From NCBI GenBank assembly GCA_018715165.1, contig DVMC01000094.1:1-8631 (forward strand): a stretch of DNA of 8,631 nt. The letters are read 5' to 3'. Each line of letters begins with the position of its first letter. Position 1 is the stretch's first letter. Made by a program: the position numbers and the translations under genes. The stretch comes from Limiplasma pullistercoris. Its GTDB lineage: Bacteria; Bacillota; Clostridia; Christensenellales; Aristaeellaceae. The notes under the pieces were generated by a model, which worked only from the letters and a program-made list of their open reading frames with translations, had not been told where the DNA came from and searched no databases. This document shows, one piece after another, positions 1 to 5,429 of the stretch.

Positions 1-245
1 CCCAGCTTGCCGCTTTCCATCTCGCCGGCGACCTTGGTCTGCAGGGTGCCCGTGCCGCCCTGGAAGAATTCGATTTCGGCGTTGGGGAACTGGGCCTTGA
101 GCGCTTCGCTCATCATGTCGCAGATGTCCTGGTACATGGAGGTGTAGATGATGACTTTGCCGGTGACGTCGGCGTTTTCGGCTACCGCGCCGGACATGCC
201 GCACAGCATCAAGAGGGCCAAAAGGGTCGCCAGGAGCTTTTTCAT
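1..245 (-). CDS. ABC transporter substrate-binding protein, N-terminal part (cut by window edge)
   Basis: Only the first 81 codons are present; the rest lies beyond base 1. The protein opens with a signal peptide: MKK, a Leu/Ala-rich hydrophobic stretch to about residue 19, and a likely signal peptidase I site after AVA (residue 22). A Cys at 15 is not in a proper lipobox (Leu at -1), so I do not call it a lipoprotein. The mature start, with VIIYTSMYQDI followed by EIEFFQGGTGTLQTKV, resembles the periplasmic binding proteins of iron(III), polyamine or phosphonate ABC importers (SBP_bac_6/8 type), where it would capture ligand outside the membrane. The ATG start is supported by GGAGGAA 8 nt upstream and a good promoter further up. 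The ligand cannot be told from this fragment, and permease and ATPase genes would lie outside the window. Confidence 0.72.
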   Translation of the reverse strand, partial: MKKLLATLLALLMLCGMSGAVAENADVTGKVIIYTSMYQDICDMMSEALKAQFPNAEIEFFQGGTGTLQTKVAGEMESGKL

Positions 246-273
246 GGACTGGGTTCCTCCTTGTTTGGTTTTT

Positions 274-318
274 ACTCATCGCCGGCTGCACCGCCGACGG
301 ATGGTTCCGAGAATGAGT
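274..318 (-). promoter_or_regulatory. Structured 5' leader of the substrate-binding protein mRNA
   Basis: Read as minus-strand RNA, 299-293 pairs with 286-280 (7 pairs, one of them G-U, 6-nt loop). Directly outside, ACUCAU (318-313) pairs with AUGAGU (279-274), leaving a 13-nt bulge on the 5' side. The 3' strand is therefore paired without a break from 286 to 274. The element lies between promoter and Shine-Dalgarno. It has no following U-run, so it is not a terminator. I recognise no riboswitch class in it. Confidence 0.35.
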
Positions 319-349
319 TGTTGAGAAACGCACCATTTCTTGCTTTTCT

Positions 350-378
350 ATTGTAACATATATCATATCTCATGTAAA
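350..378 (-). promoter_or_regulatory. Promoter of the substrate-binding protein gene
   Basis: On the minus strand, TTTACA (378-373) and TACAAT (355-350) are separated by 17 bp. Each hexamer matches the sigma-A consensus at 5 of 6 positions. Transcription would start near 343, giving a leader of about 98 nt before the ATG at 245. Confidence 0.6.
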
Positions 379-446
379 TAGGCAGGTGGGGCGCGATGGG
401 CGTTTGGCCGCTAAGATTCCGACAAGGGAGCCGCTTCGCGCCGGAA

Positions 447-476
447 TTGACACCTCCCTGCCGGGAATGATATGAT
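447..476 (+). promoter_or_regulatory. Promoter of the amidotransferase/membrane protein unit
   Basis: TTGACA at 447-452 is a perfect -35. TATGAT at 471-476 is a -10 matching 5 of 6 positions, at 18 bp spacing. Transcription would start near 483, about 28 nt before the ATG at 511. The 70 bases between this promoter and the divergent one at 350-378 show no further feature that I can support. Confidence 0.6.
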
Positions 477-510
477 ACACGGGACGAAACTTTGCAGGGA
501 GGGTGCGGAT

Positions 511-1656
511 ATGCCGCAGGATGACAAGGTTTGCACGCGCTGTGTGATGGACTCGACCGACCCGGCGATCACCTTTGATGAGGCGGGCGTCTGTTCCTTC
601 TGCAGGCGGTACGAAGAGGTGCGCGCGCAAAGCGGTTACCGTCCCGGCGAGAGCGAAAAGGAGCTGGAGCGCACCGTCAGGGTGATGAAGGAGCGCAGCC
701 GCGACCTGGACTATGACTGCATCCTGGGCCTCTCCGGCGGGGTGGACAGCGCCTACATGCTCTATCTAGCTAACCGGCTGGGCCTGCGCGTGCTGGCCGT
801 GCATGTGGACAGCGGCTGGAACAGCGAAGTGGCCGTGCGTAACATCGAGAAGATGTGCCAGAAGCTGAACGTGCAGCTCCATACCTATGTGATGGACTGG
901 CCCACGATGAAGGAGCTCCAGCGCGCCTATCTGCTCAGCGGCGTGGCCAATCTGGACGTGCCGCAGGATCACCTGTTCTGCGCGGCCATTTATCAGATGG
1001 CGCGCAAGTACCGGGTCCGGTATATATTGAATGGAAGCAACATCGCCACCGAGGGCGCGGACGCGCCTTTCAGCCTGCAGCACACCTACCGCGACGCCTG
1101 GCACCTCAAGAGCATTTACCGCAAACACGGGCGGGGCAAGAGCCTGAAAAAGTACCCCGTCCTGTCGCTGTGGGAGGCATGGATGGGCCTGCCGGGCGTC
1201 ACCAAGATCAATTTGCTCAACTATGTGCCCTACAGCAAAAAGGTAGCCATTGAAACCCTCTCGCGCGAGTTCGGCTGGGAGTACTACGGCGGCAAGCATT
1301 TTGAAAGCCGGTTCACCAAGTATTTTCAGAGCGTCTACCTGCCCCGCAAGTTCGGCTACGACAAGCGGCGCGCGCATTTGAGCTGCCTGATCCTCAACGG
1401 CGAGATGACCCGCGACGAGGCGCTGGCCGAGCTGGAAAAGCCGCCCTATCCCCTTGAACAGCAGAAGGAGGATGAAAGCTACATCCTCAAGAAGCTGGAC
1501 GTCGATCCGGCGCAGTGGCAGCGCATTCTGGAAGCGCCGCCTACGCCCGACGACGCGTATTTCTCGCAGCAGAAGCTGTTCAACGCCGCGCGGAGGCTGC
1601 TGGGCCAGAAGGGATTGGACCGCATCAAGCAGCGCCGCTATACCGCCAAGGGTTGA
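511..1656 (+). CDS. N-acetyl sugar amidotransferase, WbpG/PseA-type
   Basis: The 381-aa protein looks like the ammonia-dependent amidotransferases that convert an acetamido group on a nucleotide sugar into an acetamidino group (WbpG in O-antigen, PseA in flagellin glycans). Two CxxC pairs at residues 8/11 and 28/31 would form the N-terminal zinc knuckle. SGGVDS at 75-80 is the PP-loop that binds ATP to adenylate the substrate. The C-terminal half carries the family-typical stretches GWEYYGGKHFESRFTKYF and KFGYDKRRAHLS. I chose the ATG at 511 because GGGAGG lies just upstream and the Cys motif follows at once; an in-frame ATG at 472 lies inside the predicted -10 element. Known members use ammonia from HisH/HisF-like partners, and neither is in this window. 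The sugar substrate cannot be read from the sequence. Confidence 0.82.
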   Translation: MPQDDKVCTRCVMDSTDPAITFDEAGVCSFCRRYEEVRAQSGYRPGESEKELERTVRVMKERSRDLDYDCILGLSGGVDSAYMLYLANRLGLRVLAVHVDSGWNSEVAVRNIEKMCQKLNVQLHTYVMDWPTMKELQRAYLLSGVANLDVPQDHLFCAAIYQMARKYRVRYILNGSNIATEGADAPFSLQHTYRDAWHLKSIYRKHGRGKSLKKYPVLSLWEAWMGLPGVTKINLLNYVPYSKKVAIETLSREFGWEYYGGKHFESRFTKYFQSVYLPRKFGYDKRRAHLSCLILNGEMTRDEALAELEKPPYPLEQQKEDESYILKKLDVDPAQWQRILEAPPTPDDAYFSQQKLFNAARRLLGQKGLDRIKQRRYTAKG

Positions 1657-1718
1657 CCGGTCCGCCCGCCCCTGCGCGCAGGCGCGGGCATCCGGCCCCA
1701 GAGAAGGAGATTCTGCCA

Positions 1719-2963
1719 ATGACGCATGACCCCGTGGTATCCGGGAAAACGGTTTGGAAGGGCCGCGCCTTCAACGCGCCGGCGCTGATTGTGCTGGCGC
1801 TGGTGTTTGCGGGCGCCTATATCATATTCCTGCGGGAATTTGCCTACGAGAACGCCGATCTCTATATCCACGCGATGATCGCGCATGATTTCGACTTTAC
1901 CGATCTGCATTCCATCACCAGCCGCCTGTCCTATCCCGTGTGGCATATCGCGGTCAGCGCCCTCTATCAGCTGGGCGTGCCGCTTGGGCATGCCGCCGCG
2001 GGCGTATGCGCGCTGTGCAAGGGGATAACCTTCCTTTTGACCTACTGGCTGGTGGGGGCGATGGCGGGCGAGCGGGCCAACCGCTGGGCGGTGCTGGGGC
2101 TAAGCGCGTTTCTGATGATTGTGACGGGCGTGCTGGTCATGTCCGTGTCCGACGCGGTGTATCGCGGCGTGGGTTCGCCCAATGTGTGGCACAATCCCAC
2201 CCAGCAGACCGTGACGGCGGCCATGATGCTGGTGATGCCCTGGCTTGCGCACTGCTGGTACGAGTTTGCGCGGCAGGCGGAGGCAGGAAATGAGCGGGTG
2301 CTGCTGCCCTGGTGGAAGATCGTGGCGCTGGCGGTTTTGTGCATGGGGAGCGTGGCGTGCAAGCCCACGTTCATGCAGGCGCTGCTGCCCGCCGCGTTTG
2401 TGATGTACCTGGCGGAGGTGCTGCGCCGCCCGCGCCAGTGGCGTTACTTCGGGCAGATTGTGCTGGCGTTTTTGCCCTCGGTGGGGTATTTTCTGTTGAG
2501 CTACCTGTATTATACGGGCGTGGTGGTGGAGTTCACCAGCGGCGTGGAGATCGGCATCACGGCGGAGACCGCCTGGGTGGCCGTGCGAAACACGCTGATG
2601 ATGTCCGCCTGCCCGCTCATGGCCGTGATCGCCTGCTACCGCAAAGGGATGTTCAAGGACCGGCTGGTGGTGCTGGCGCTGCTGATGACCGCCTTCAGCG
2701 TGCTGGAGGCGATGGCCTTCCGGGAGACGGGCATGCGCGAGGGTCACGGCAACTTCACCTGGGCGGCTAACAGCAGCTCATACTTCCTGTGGGTGGTGAT
2801 GACGGGCGTGTTTCTGCGCACCTTCCCGGCGGACGTCAGGGCGGGCGCGCTTCGCTCCGCGCGTGGGCTGGGCTACGCCGCGGTGGGCGGGCTGTTTCTG
2901 TGGCACGCCTATTCGTCGGTGTACTACCTGCATTATCTGCTCACCAGCACCAATGCGTTTTGA
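1719..2963 (+). CDS. Multi-pass membrane protein, possibly glycosyltransferase/polymerase-like
   Basis: A 414-aa protein made mostly of hydrophobic segments; I count roughly 9 to 11 membrane spans, the first near residues 20-38. A polar loop with ENADLYIHAMIAHDFDFTDLH follows the first span. Integral-membrane (GT-C fold) glycosyltransferases keep acidic catalytic residues in such a first outer loop, and the conspicuous GSPNVWHNPTQQTV in mid-protein resembles clostridial membrane proteins found in polysaccharide loci. That is resemblance only; I do not recognise a named family. The ATG at 1719 follows AAGGAG (1704-1709) at 9 nt, and upstream in-frame codons run back into the preceding gene. 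It lies 62 bp after the amidotransferase with no promoter or terminator visible between, so the two are probably co-transcribed and may act on the same surface glycan. Confidence 0.55.
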   Translation: MTHDPVVSGKTVWKGRAFNAPALIVLALVFAGAYIIFLREFAYENADLYIHAMIAHDFDFTDLHSITSRLSYPVWHIAVSALYQLGVPLGHAAAGVCALCKGITFLLTYWLVGAMAGERANRWAVLGLSAFLMIVTGVLVMSVSDAVYRGVGSPNVWHNPTQQTVTAAMMLVMPWLAHCWYEFARQAEAGNERVLLPWWKIVALAVLCMGSVACKPTFMQALLPAAFVMYLAEVLRRPRQWRYFGQIVLAFLPSVGYFLLSYLYYTGVVVEFTSGVEIGITAETAWVAVRNTLMMSACPLMAVIACYRKGMFKDRLVVLALLMTAFSVLEAMAFRETGMREGHGNFTWAANSSSYFLWVVMTGVFLRTFPADVRAGALRSARGLGYAAVGGLFLWHAYSSVYYLHYLLTSTNAF

Positions 2964-2988
2964 CATGGCGCCCGACCTGTGATAGAAT
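2960..2988 (+). promoter_or_regulatory. Promoter of the ABC-F leader transcript
   Basis: TTGACA (2960-2965, perfect) and TAGAAT (2983-2988, 5 of 6) are separated by exactly 17 bp, the best promoter in the window next to the rRNA one. The -35 hexamer contains the TGA stop of the preceding membrane protein gene (2961-2963). Transcription would begin near 2995, leaving a leader of about 199 nt before the ABC-F start. No terminator separates the upstream genes from this leader, so read-through RNA would also meet the attenuator. Confidence 0.7.
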
Positions 2989-3006
2989 GATTGTATCATA
3001 AGAGAG

Positions 3007-3148
3007 GAAAGGGAGCTGAAAGGATGCGCAAATAAGTCTGCCAGAAACCCGCTCATGCGTTGATGGACGGGGAAGGTGCAAGCAGGTTCCCGCGTCGGCG
3101 GGGACGGTTTTGCCATGGCAGACGGGCGCAGCCGGAAGGCTCCTTTTT
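3007..3148 (+). promoter_or_regulatory. Candidate antiterminator: long-range pairing of leader ORF with terminator 5' half
   Basis: Four blocks pair in register. 3036-3043 with 3116-3123 is 8 of 8 Watson-Crick. 3025-3029 with 3126-3130 is 5 of 5. 3022-3023 pairs with 3132-3133. 3007-3017 with 3138-3148 is 11 pairs including 3 wobbles. They are joined by a 6x2, a 1x1 and a 4x4 internal loop. The 5' strand contains the whole leader ORF, its Shine-Dalgarno and its stop. The 3' strand consumes seven of the nine bases 3124-3132 and most of the loop of the terminator at 3124-3161, so both cannot exist together. The 72-nt loop (3044-3115) can form its own hairpin, 3087-3093 with 3098-3104 (7 pairs, one G-U). 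Confidence 0.65.
3024..3035 (+). CDS. Three-codon leader ORF (Met-Arg-Lys-stop)
   Basis: ATG CGC AAA TAA follows the purine-rich GGGAG at 3011-3015 with an 8-nt gap, an ideal Shine-Dalgarno distance, about 29 nt into the predicted transcript. Such a short ORF has no coding statistics; support comes from position. It sits in the leader of an ABC-F gene, before an intrinsic terminator, and inside the 5' strand of the proposed antiterminator. From memory, Term-seq work on the Listeria ABC-F gene lmo0919 also described a very short upstream ORF in a drug-responsive attenuator. A ribosome at its start or stop codon would cover about 3009-3045, so translation would directly decide which RNA fold forms. 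Confidence 0.55.
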   Translation: MRK

Positions 3149-3161
3149 GCTGCGCTTTTTT
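3124..3161 (+). terminator. Leader (attenuator) intrinsic terminator
   Basis: GCGCAGC (3126-3132) pairs perfectly with GCTGCGC (3149-3155), followed at once by six T (3156-3161). The stem can be lengthened at its base by two G-U pairs, and inside by a weaker stem (3134-3138 with 3143-3147). It lies 33 nt before the ABC-F start codon, so it ends leader transcripts before the gene rather than closing the upstream unit. Confidence 0.75.
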
Positions 3162-3184
3162 GCCCTTCCCCTTTTGGAAAGGAG
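3140..3184 (+). promoter_or_regulatory. ABC-F Shine-Dalgarno and its possible sequestration
   Basis: AAAGGAG (3178-3184), 9 nt before the ATG at 3194, is the ribosome-binding site. It is a perfect 7-nt complement of CTCCTTT (3140-3146) in the terminator loop. Alternatively CCTTT (3170-3174) and AAAGG (3178-3182) make a small hairpin with a 3-nt loop. In the antiterminator fold CTCCTTT is occupied by the leader ORF's own Shine-Dalgarno, freeing the downstream one. Confidence 0.45.
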
Positions 3185-3193
3185 AAGCCGGAA

Positions 3194-4684
3194 ATGCAGC
3201 TGTCCATCCGAGATCTTACCTTTGCCTATCCGGGCGGCGAGCCCGTTTTTGAACATCTGAACCTGAATCTGGACACCGGCTGGCGGCTGGGGCTGATCGG
3301 CCGCAACGGGCGAGGCAAGACCACGCTGCTTCGCCTGATGACAGGGCGCATGCCTTTTGAGGGCGCGATTGGCCTCCCGCTGGAGGCGGTATATTTTCCC
3401 TATGAGGTGCCTGACGCCTCCTTGCCGGCCCTGGAGGTGCTCCGGCTGGCGGCGCCCGGCGCGCAGGAGTGGCAGATCCTGCGGGAATGGAAGCTGCTGG
3501 GCGTTGGGGAGGAGGCGCTGGAACGTCCCTTTTCCACACTTAGCAGGGGCGAACAGACCAAGGCACTGCTCAGCGCGCTGTTTGCGCGGGAGGACGCCTA
3601 TCCCCTGATCGACGAGCCGACCAATCATCTGGACGCGCACGGGCGCGAGCTGGTGGCGCGCTATCTCCGGCGCAAGGACGGCTTTCTGCTGGTCAGCCAT
3701 GACCGCACCTTTCTCAACGGCTGCGTGGACCATGTGCTGGCACTCAACCGAAGCGACGCCTGGGTGATGCAGGGCGATTACGACGCCTGGCAGGAGCGCT
3801 TCGACCGGCAGAACGCCTGGGAGGAGGCGCGCAACGAGGATCTTAGGCGCGACATTGCGCGGCTGGAGGAGAGCGCGCGCCGCGCGGCCAGGTGGAGCGA
3901 CCGGTGCGAAAAGGGCAAGTTTCACGTTTCGCCCAGCGAAACGGCGGCGGTGGACCGGGGCTACATAGGGGCGCGAAGCGCGGCCATGATGAAGCGCTCC
4001 ACCTCCACGCTGCGCCGCCGCGAGCGCGCCGTGGAGGAAAAGCGCGGACTGCTTCACAACGTGGAGCGCGTGGGCGAGCTGAAGCTGACGGTGCTGCGCC
4101 ATCCCAAGGAGACGTTGGTGCGAGTGGAGGATGGCGCTGTGCGCTACGGCGGGCGCACCGTCTGCGAAGGGCTGCGTTTTGACATCCGCCGGGGCGACCG
4201 CGTGGCGCTGACCGGCCCCAACGGCGCGGGCAAGAGCAGCGTGCTCAAGGCGCTGTGCGGCGCAGGCGGGGCGCTGGAGGGCAAGGTGAGCCTCGCCTCC
4301 GGGCTGGTCGTATCCTACGTGCCGCAGGAGGCGGAGGACCTTCGTGGCGGCATGCGGGACTTCATCCGGCAGAACGGGCTGGATGAAACGCTGTTCAAGG
4401 CGATTCTGCGCAACATGGACATGAGCCGGGAGCATTTTGAGCGGGATCTGAGCGAATGGAGCCAGGGGCAGAAAAAGAAGCTGCTGCTGGCCAGGAGCCT
4501 GTGCACGCCCGCGCATCTCTACGTATGGGACGAGCCGCTGAACTATATCGACGTTTTGAGCCGGCGGCAGGTGGAGGAGCTCATTTTGCGGTATGCGCCC
4601 ACGCTGCTGGTGGTCGAGCATGACGCGCGCTTTCTGGAAACGGTTGTAACGCGCGCGGCTATCCGTCTGGAAATGACCCCTTGA
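3194..4684 (+). CDS. ABC-F ribosomal protection protein, Lsa-type
   Basis: The 496-aa soluble protein has two ABC ATPase domains and no membrane spans, the size of Lsa-type proteins. Domain 1 has Walker A GRNGRGKT (36-43), signature LSRGE (116-120), Walker B and catalytic Glu in LIDEPTNHLD (D140, E141) and His169. A charged helical linker (about 200-300, with RWSDRCEKGK and DRGYIGARSAAMMKRS) would reach the ribosomal P/E-site region. Domain 2 has GPNGAGKS (341-348), SQGQKKKLLLARS (from 423), WDEPLNYIDV (D446, E447) and VVEHD. The SQGQKKK and DEPLNYID forms are typical of the Lsa/Vga/CplR branch, which removes lincosamides, pleuromutilins and streptogramin A from the ribosome; this protein's own drug range is unproven. 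The ATG at 3194 has AAAGGAG 9 nt upstream, while in-frame codons back to 3110 run through the leader terminator. Expression appears controlled by the attenuator before it. Confidence 0.88.
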   Translation: MQLSIRDLTFAYPGGEPVFEHLNLNLDTGWRLGLIGRNGRGKTTLLRLMTGRMPFEGAIGLPLEAVYFPYEVPDASLPALEVLRLAAPGAQEWQILREWKLLGVGEEALERPFSTLSRGEQTKALLSALFAREDAYPLIDEPTNHLDAHGRELVARYLRRKDGFLLVSHDRTFLNGCVDHVLALNRSDAWVMQGDYDAWQERFDRQNAWEEARNEDLRRDIARLEESARRAARWSDRCEKGKFHVSPSETAAVDRGYIGARSAAMMKRSTSTLRRRERAVEEKRGLLHNVERVGELKLTVLRHPKETLVRVEDGAVRYGGRTVCEGLRFDIRRGDRVALTGPNGAGKSSVLKALCGAGGALEGKVSLASGLVVSYVPQEAEDLRGGMRDFIRQNGLDETLFKAILRNMDMSREHFERDLSEWSQGQKKKLLLARSLCTPAHLYVWDEPLNYIDVLSRRQVEELILRYAPTLLVVEHDARFLETVVTRAAIRLEMTP

Positions 4685-4709
4685 AACGCCGCCTCCCGTC
4701 TGCTACAAT
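4681..4709 (+). promoter_or_regulatory. Promoter of the acetyltransferase gene, inside the ABC-F terminator
   Basis: TTGAAA (4681-4686) and TACAAT (4704-4709) are 17 bp apart, each matching the consensus at 5 of 6 positions. Transcription would start near 4716, inside the 3' arm of the terminator stem. This RNA would lack the 5' arm and carry a free GGGAGG before the ATG at 4735, on a leader of only about 20 nt. Confidence 0.55.
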
Positions 4710-4732
4710 GGCGGCAGACGGGAGGCGGTTTT
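4689..4732 (+). terminator. Terminator of the ABC-F gene, overlapping the next gene's RBS
   Basis: A perfect 15-bp inverted repeat (4689-4703 with 4714-4728) with a 10-nt loop is followed by TTTT (4729-4732). It begins 4 nt after the ABC-F stop codon. Its 3' arm contains GGGAGG (4720-4725), the ribosome-binding site of the acetyltransferase, and its loop holds that gene's -10 hexamer. The T-run is short, so leakage is possible, but read-through RNA would have the downstream ribosome-binding site locked in the stem. Confidence 0.65.
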
Positions 4733-4734
4733 GG

Positions 4735-5373
4735 ATGACGGAGGAGGAACGCATCTTTCAGGGGCTGCTGTTCCGGCCCGGCGCCAAGGAGCTGCGGGAC
4801 ATCAAGCTGCGCACGCACAACCTGTGCCTGCGGTACAATCAGACCTTTGAGGATGATGTGGAAACCCGCGCGGCGCTGCTTCGGCAGATCGTGGGCGCTA
4901 TGGGCGAGGATGGCTTCATTCAGGGGCCGGTGCAGTTCCACTACGGCACCCACACGACCATCGGCAAGCGGTTTTTTGGCAACTTCAACCTGACCATCCA
5001 GGACGATGCGCGCGTGACCATCGGGGACGATGTGAACTGCGGTCCCAATGTGACCATCGTTACGCCCGTGCATCCGCTGCTTCCCGGCGAGCGCCGGCAG
5101 ATGCTCGGTCCGGATGGACAGCCCGCGCATCTGTGCTACGCAAGGCCTGTGACCATCGGCAACGACGTATGGCTGGGGGCCAATGTGGTGGTGACCGGCG
5201 GGGTGACGATCGGGGACGGCTGCGTGATCGGCGCGGGCAGCGTGGTCACGCGCGACATACCGCCCTTTTCGCTGGCGGCGGGCGTTCCCTGCCGGGTGAT
5301 TCGTCAGATCACGGAGAAGGACAGCATGCGCTTCCATCCCGAGCTTTTGGGCGGTTGCGCGCCCATCGAATAA
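4735..5373 (+). CDS. Hexapeptide-repeat O-acetyltransferase, LacA/Maa/NodL-type
   Basis: The 212-aa protein belongs to the left-handed beta-helix acyltransferases that move acetyl from acetyl-CoA to a sugar or glycoside hydroxyl, usually as cytoplasmic trimers. The N-terminal part (about 5-55) is the helical cap of Maa/LacA proteins. After it come hexapeptide turns such as TTIGKR, VTIGDDVNCG, VTIGNDVWLG, VTIGDGCVIG and the closing AAGVPCRVIR. His113 in TPVHPLLPGERR matches the catalytic His of this family (THPLDPEERR form). The C-terminus runs about 15 residues past the usual end, with HPELLGGCAPIE. The ATG at 4735 has GGGAGG 9 nt upstream; the longer frame from 4681 begins within the ABC-F stop region. 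The acceptor is unknown. It is separately promoted, so neighbourhood with the ABC-F gene need not mean a shared role, although acetylation of a drug cannot be excluded. Confidence 0.82.
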   Translation: MTEEERIFQGLLFRPGAKELRDIKLRTHNLCLRYNQTFEDDVETRAALLRQIVGAMGEDGFIQGPVQFHYGTHTTIGKRFFGNFNLTIQDDARVTIGDDVNCGPNVTIVTPVHPLLPGERRQMLGPDGQPAHLCYARPVTIGNDVWLGANVVVTGGVTIGDGCVIGAGSVVTRDIPPFSLAAGVPCRVIRQITEKDSMRFHPELLGGCAPIE

Positions 5374-5419
5374 AAGCGTTCTCCCGGAGGCCTAACGGCC
5401 TCCGGGAGAACTGCGCTTT
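5373..5419. terminator. Bidirectional terminator between convergent genes
   Basis: A perfect 14-bp stem (5379-5392 with 5397-5410) with the 4-nt loop TAAC is flanked by AAAGCG (5373-5378) and CGCTTT (5414-5419), which extend the pairing past a 3-nt bulge. On the minus strand the stem is followed by CGCTTTT, on the plus strand by a weaker CTTT. It lies between the acetyltransferase stop (5373) and the YacL-type gene's stop (5430), serving both. Confidence 0.7.
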
Positions 5420-5429
5420 GGGACGGGAT

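Noticed and set aside
196..204. Lipoprotein signal in the substrate-binding protein (Cys15)
   Set aside because: The residue before the Cys is Leu, which does not fit a lipobox, and a good signal peptidase I site (AVA) follows.
370..630. Minus-strand frame of 86 codons over the amidotransferase start
   Set aside because: It covers the promoter and first 120 bases of the plus-strand gene, has no visible domain, and is explained by high GC.
3110..3193. Longer ABC-F start at 3110 adding 28 residues
   Set aside because: The added stretch is translated terminator and U-run with no homologous look. The ATG at 3194 has a strong Shine-Dalgarno and begins the first ABC domain directly.
3060..3260. 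Plus-strand frame of 66 codons spanning the ABC-F leader
   Set aside because: It runs through the leader terminator and into the ABC-F gene in another frame, with no Shine-Dalgarno or recognisable protein. The leader is better explained as regulatory RNA.
3053..4621. Long minus-strand frame (522 codons) opposite the ABC-F gene
   Set aside because: Its low-complexity His/Gln/Leu/Ala-rich translation is typical of the antisense of a GC-rich gene. The plus strand carries all the ABC-F motifs.
4681..4734. Longer acetyltransferase start adding 18 residues
   Set aside because: The extension is the translated terminator stem, and its start codon would precede the predicted transcription start. The ATG at 4735 has a good ribosome-binding site.
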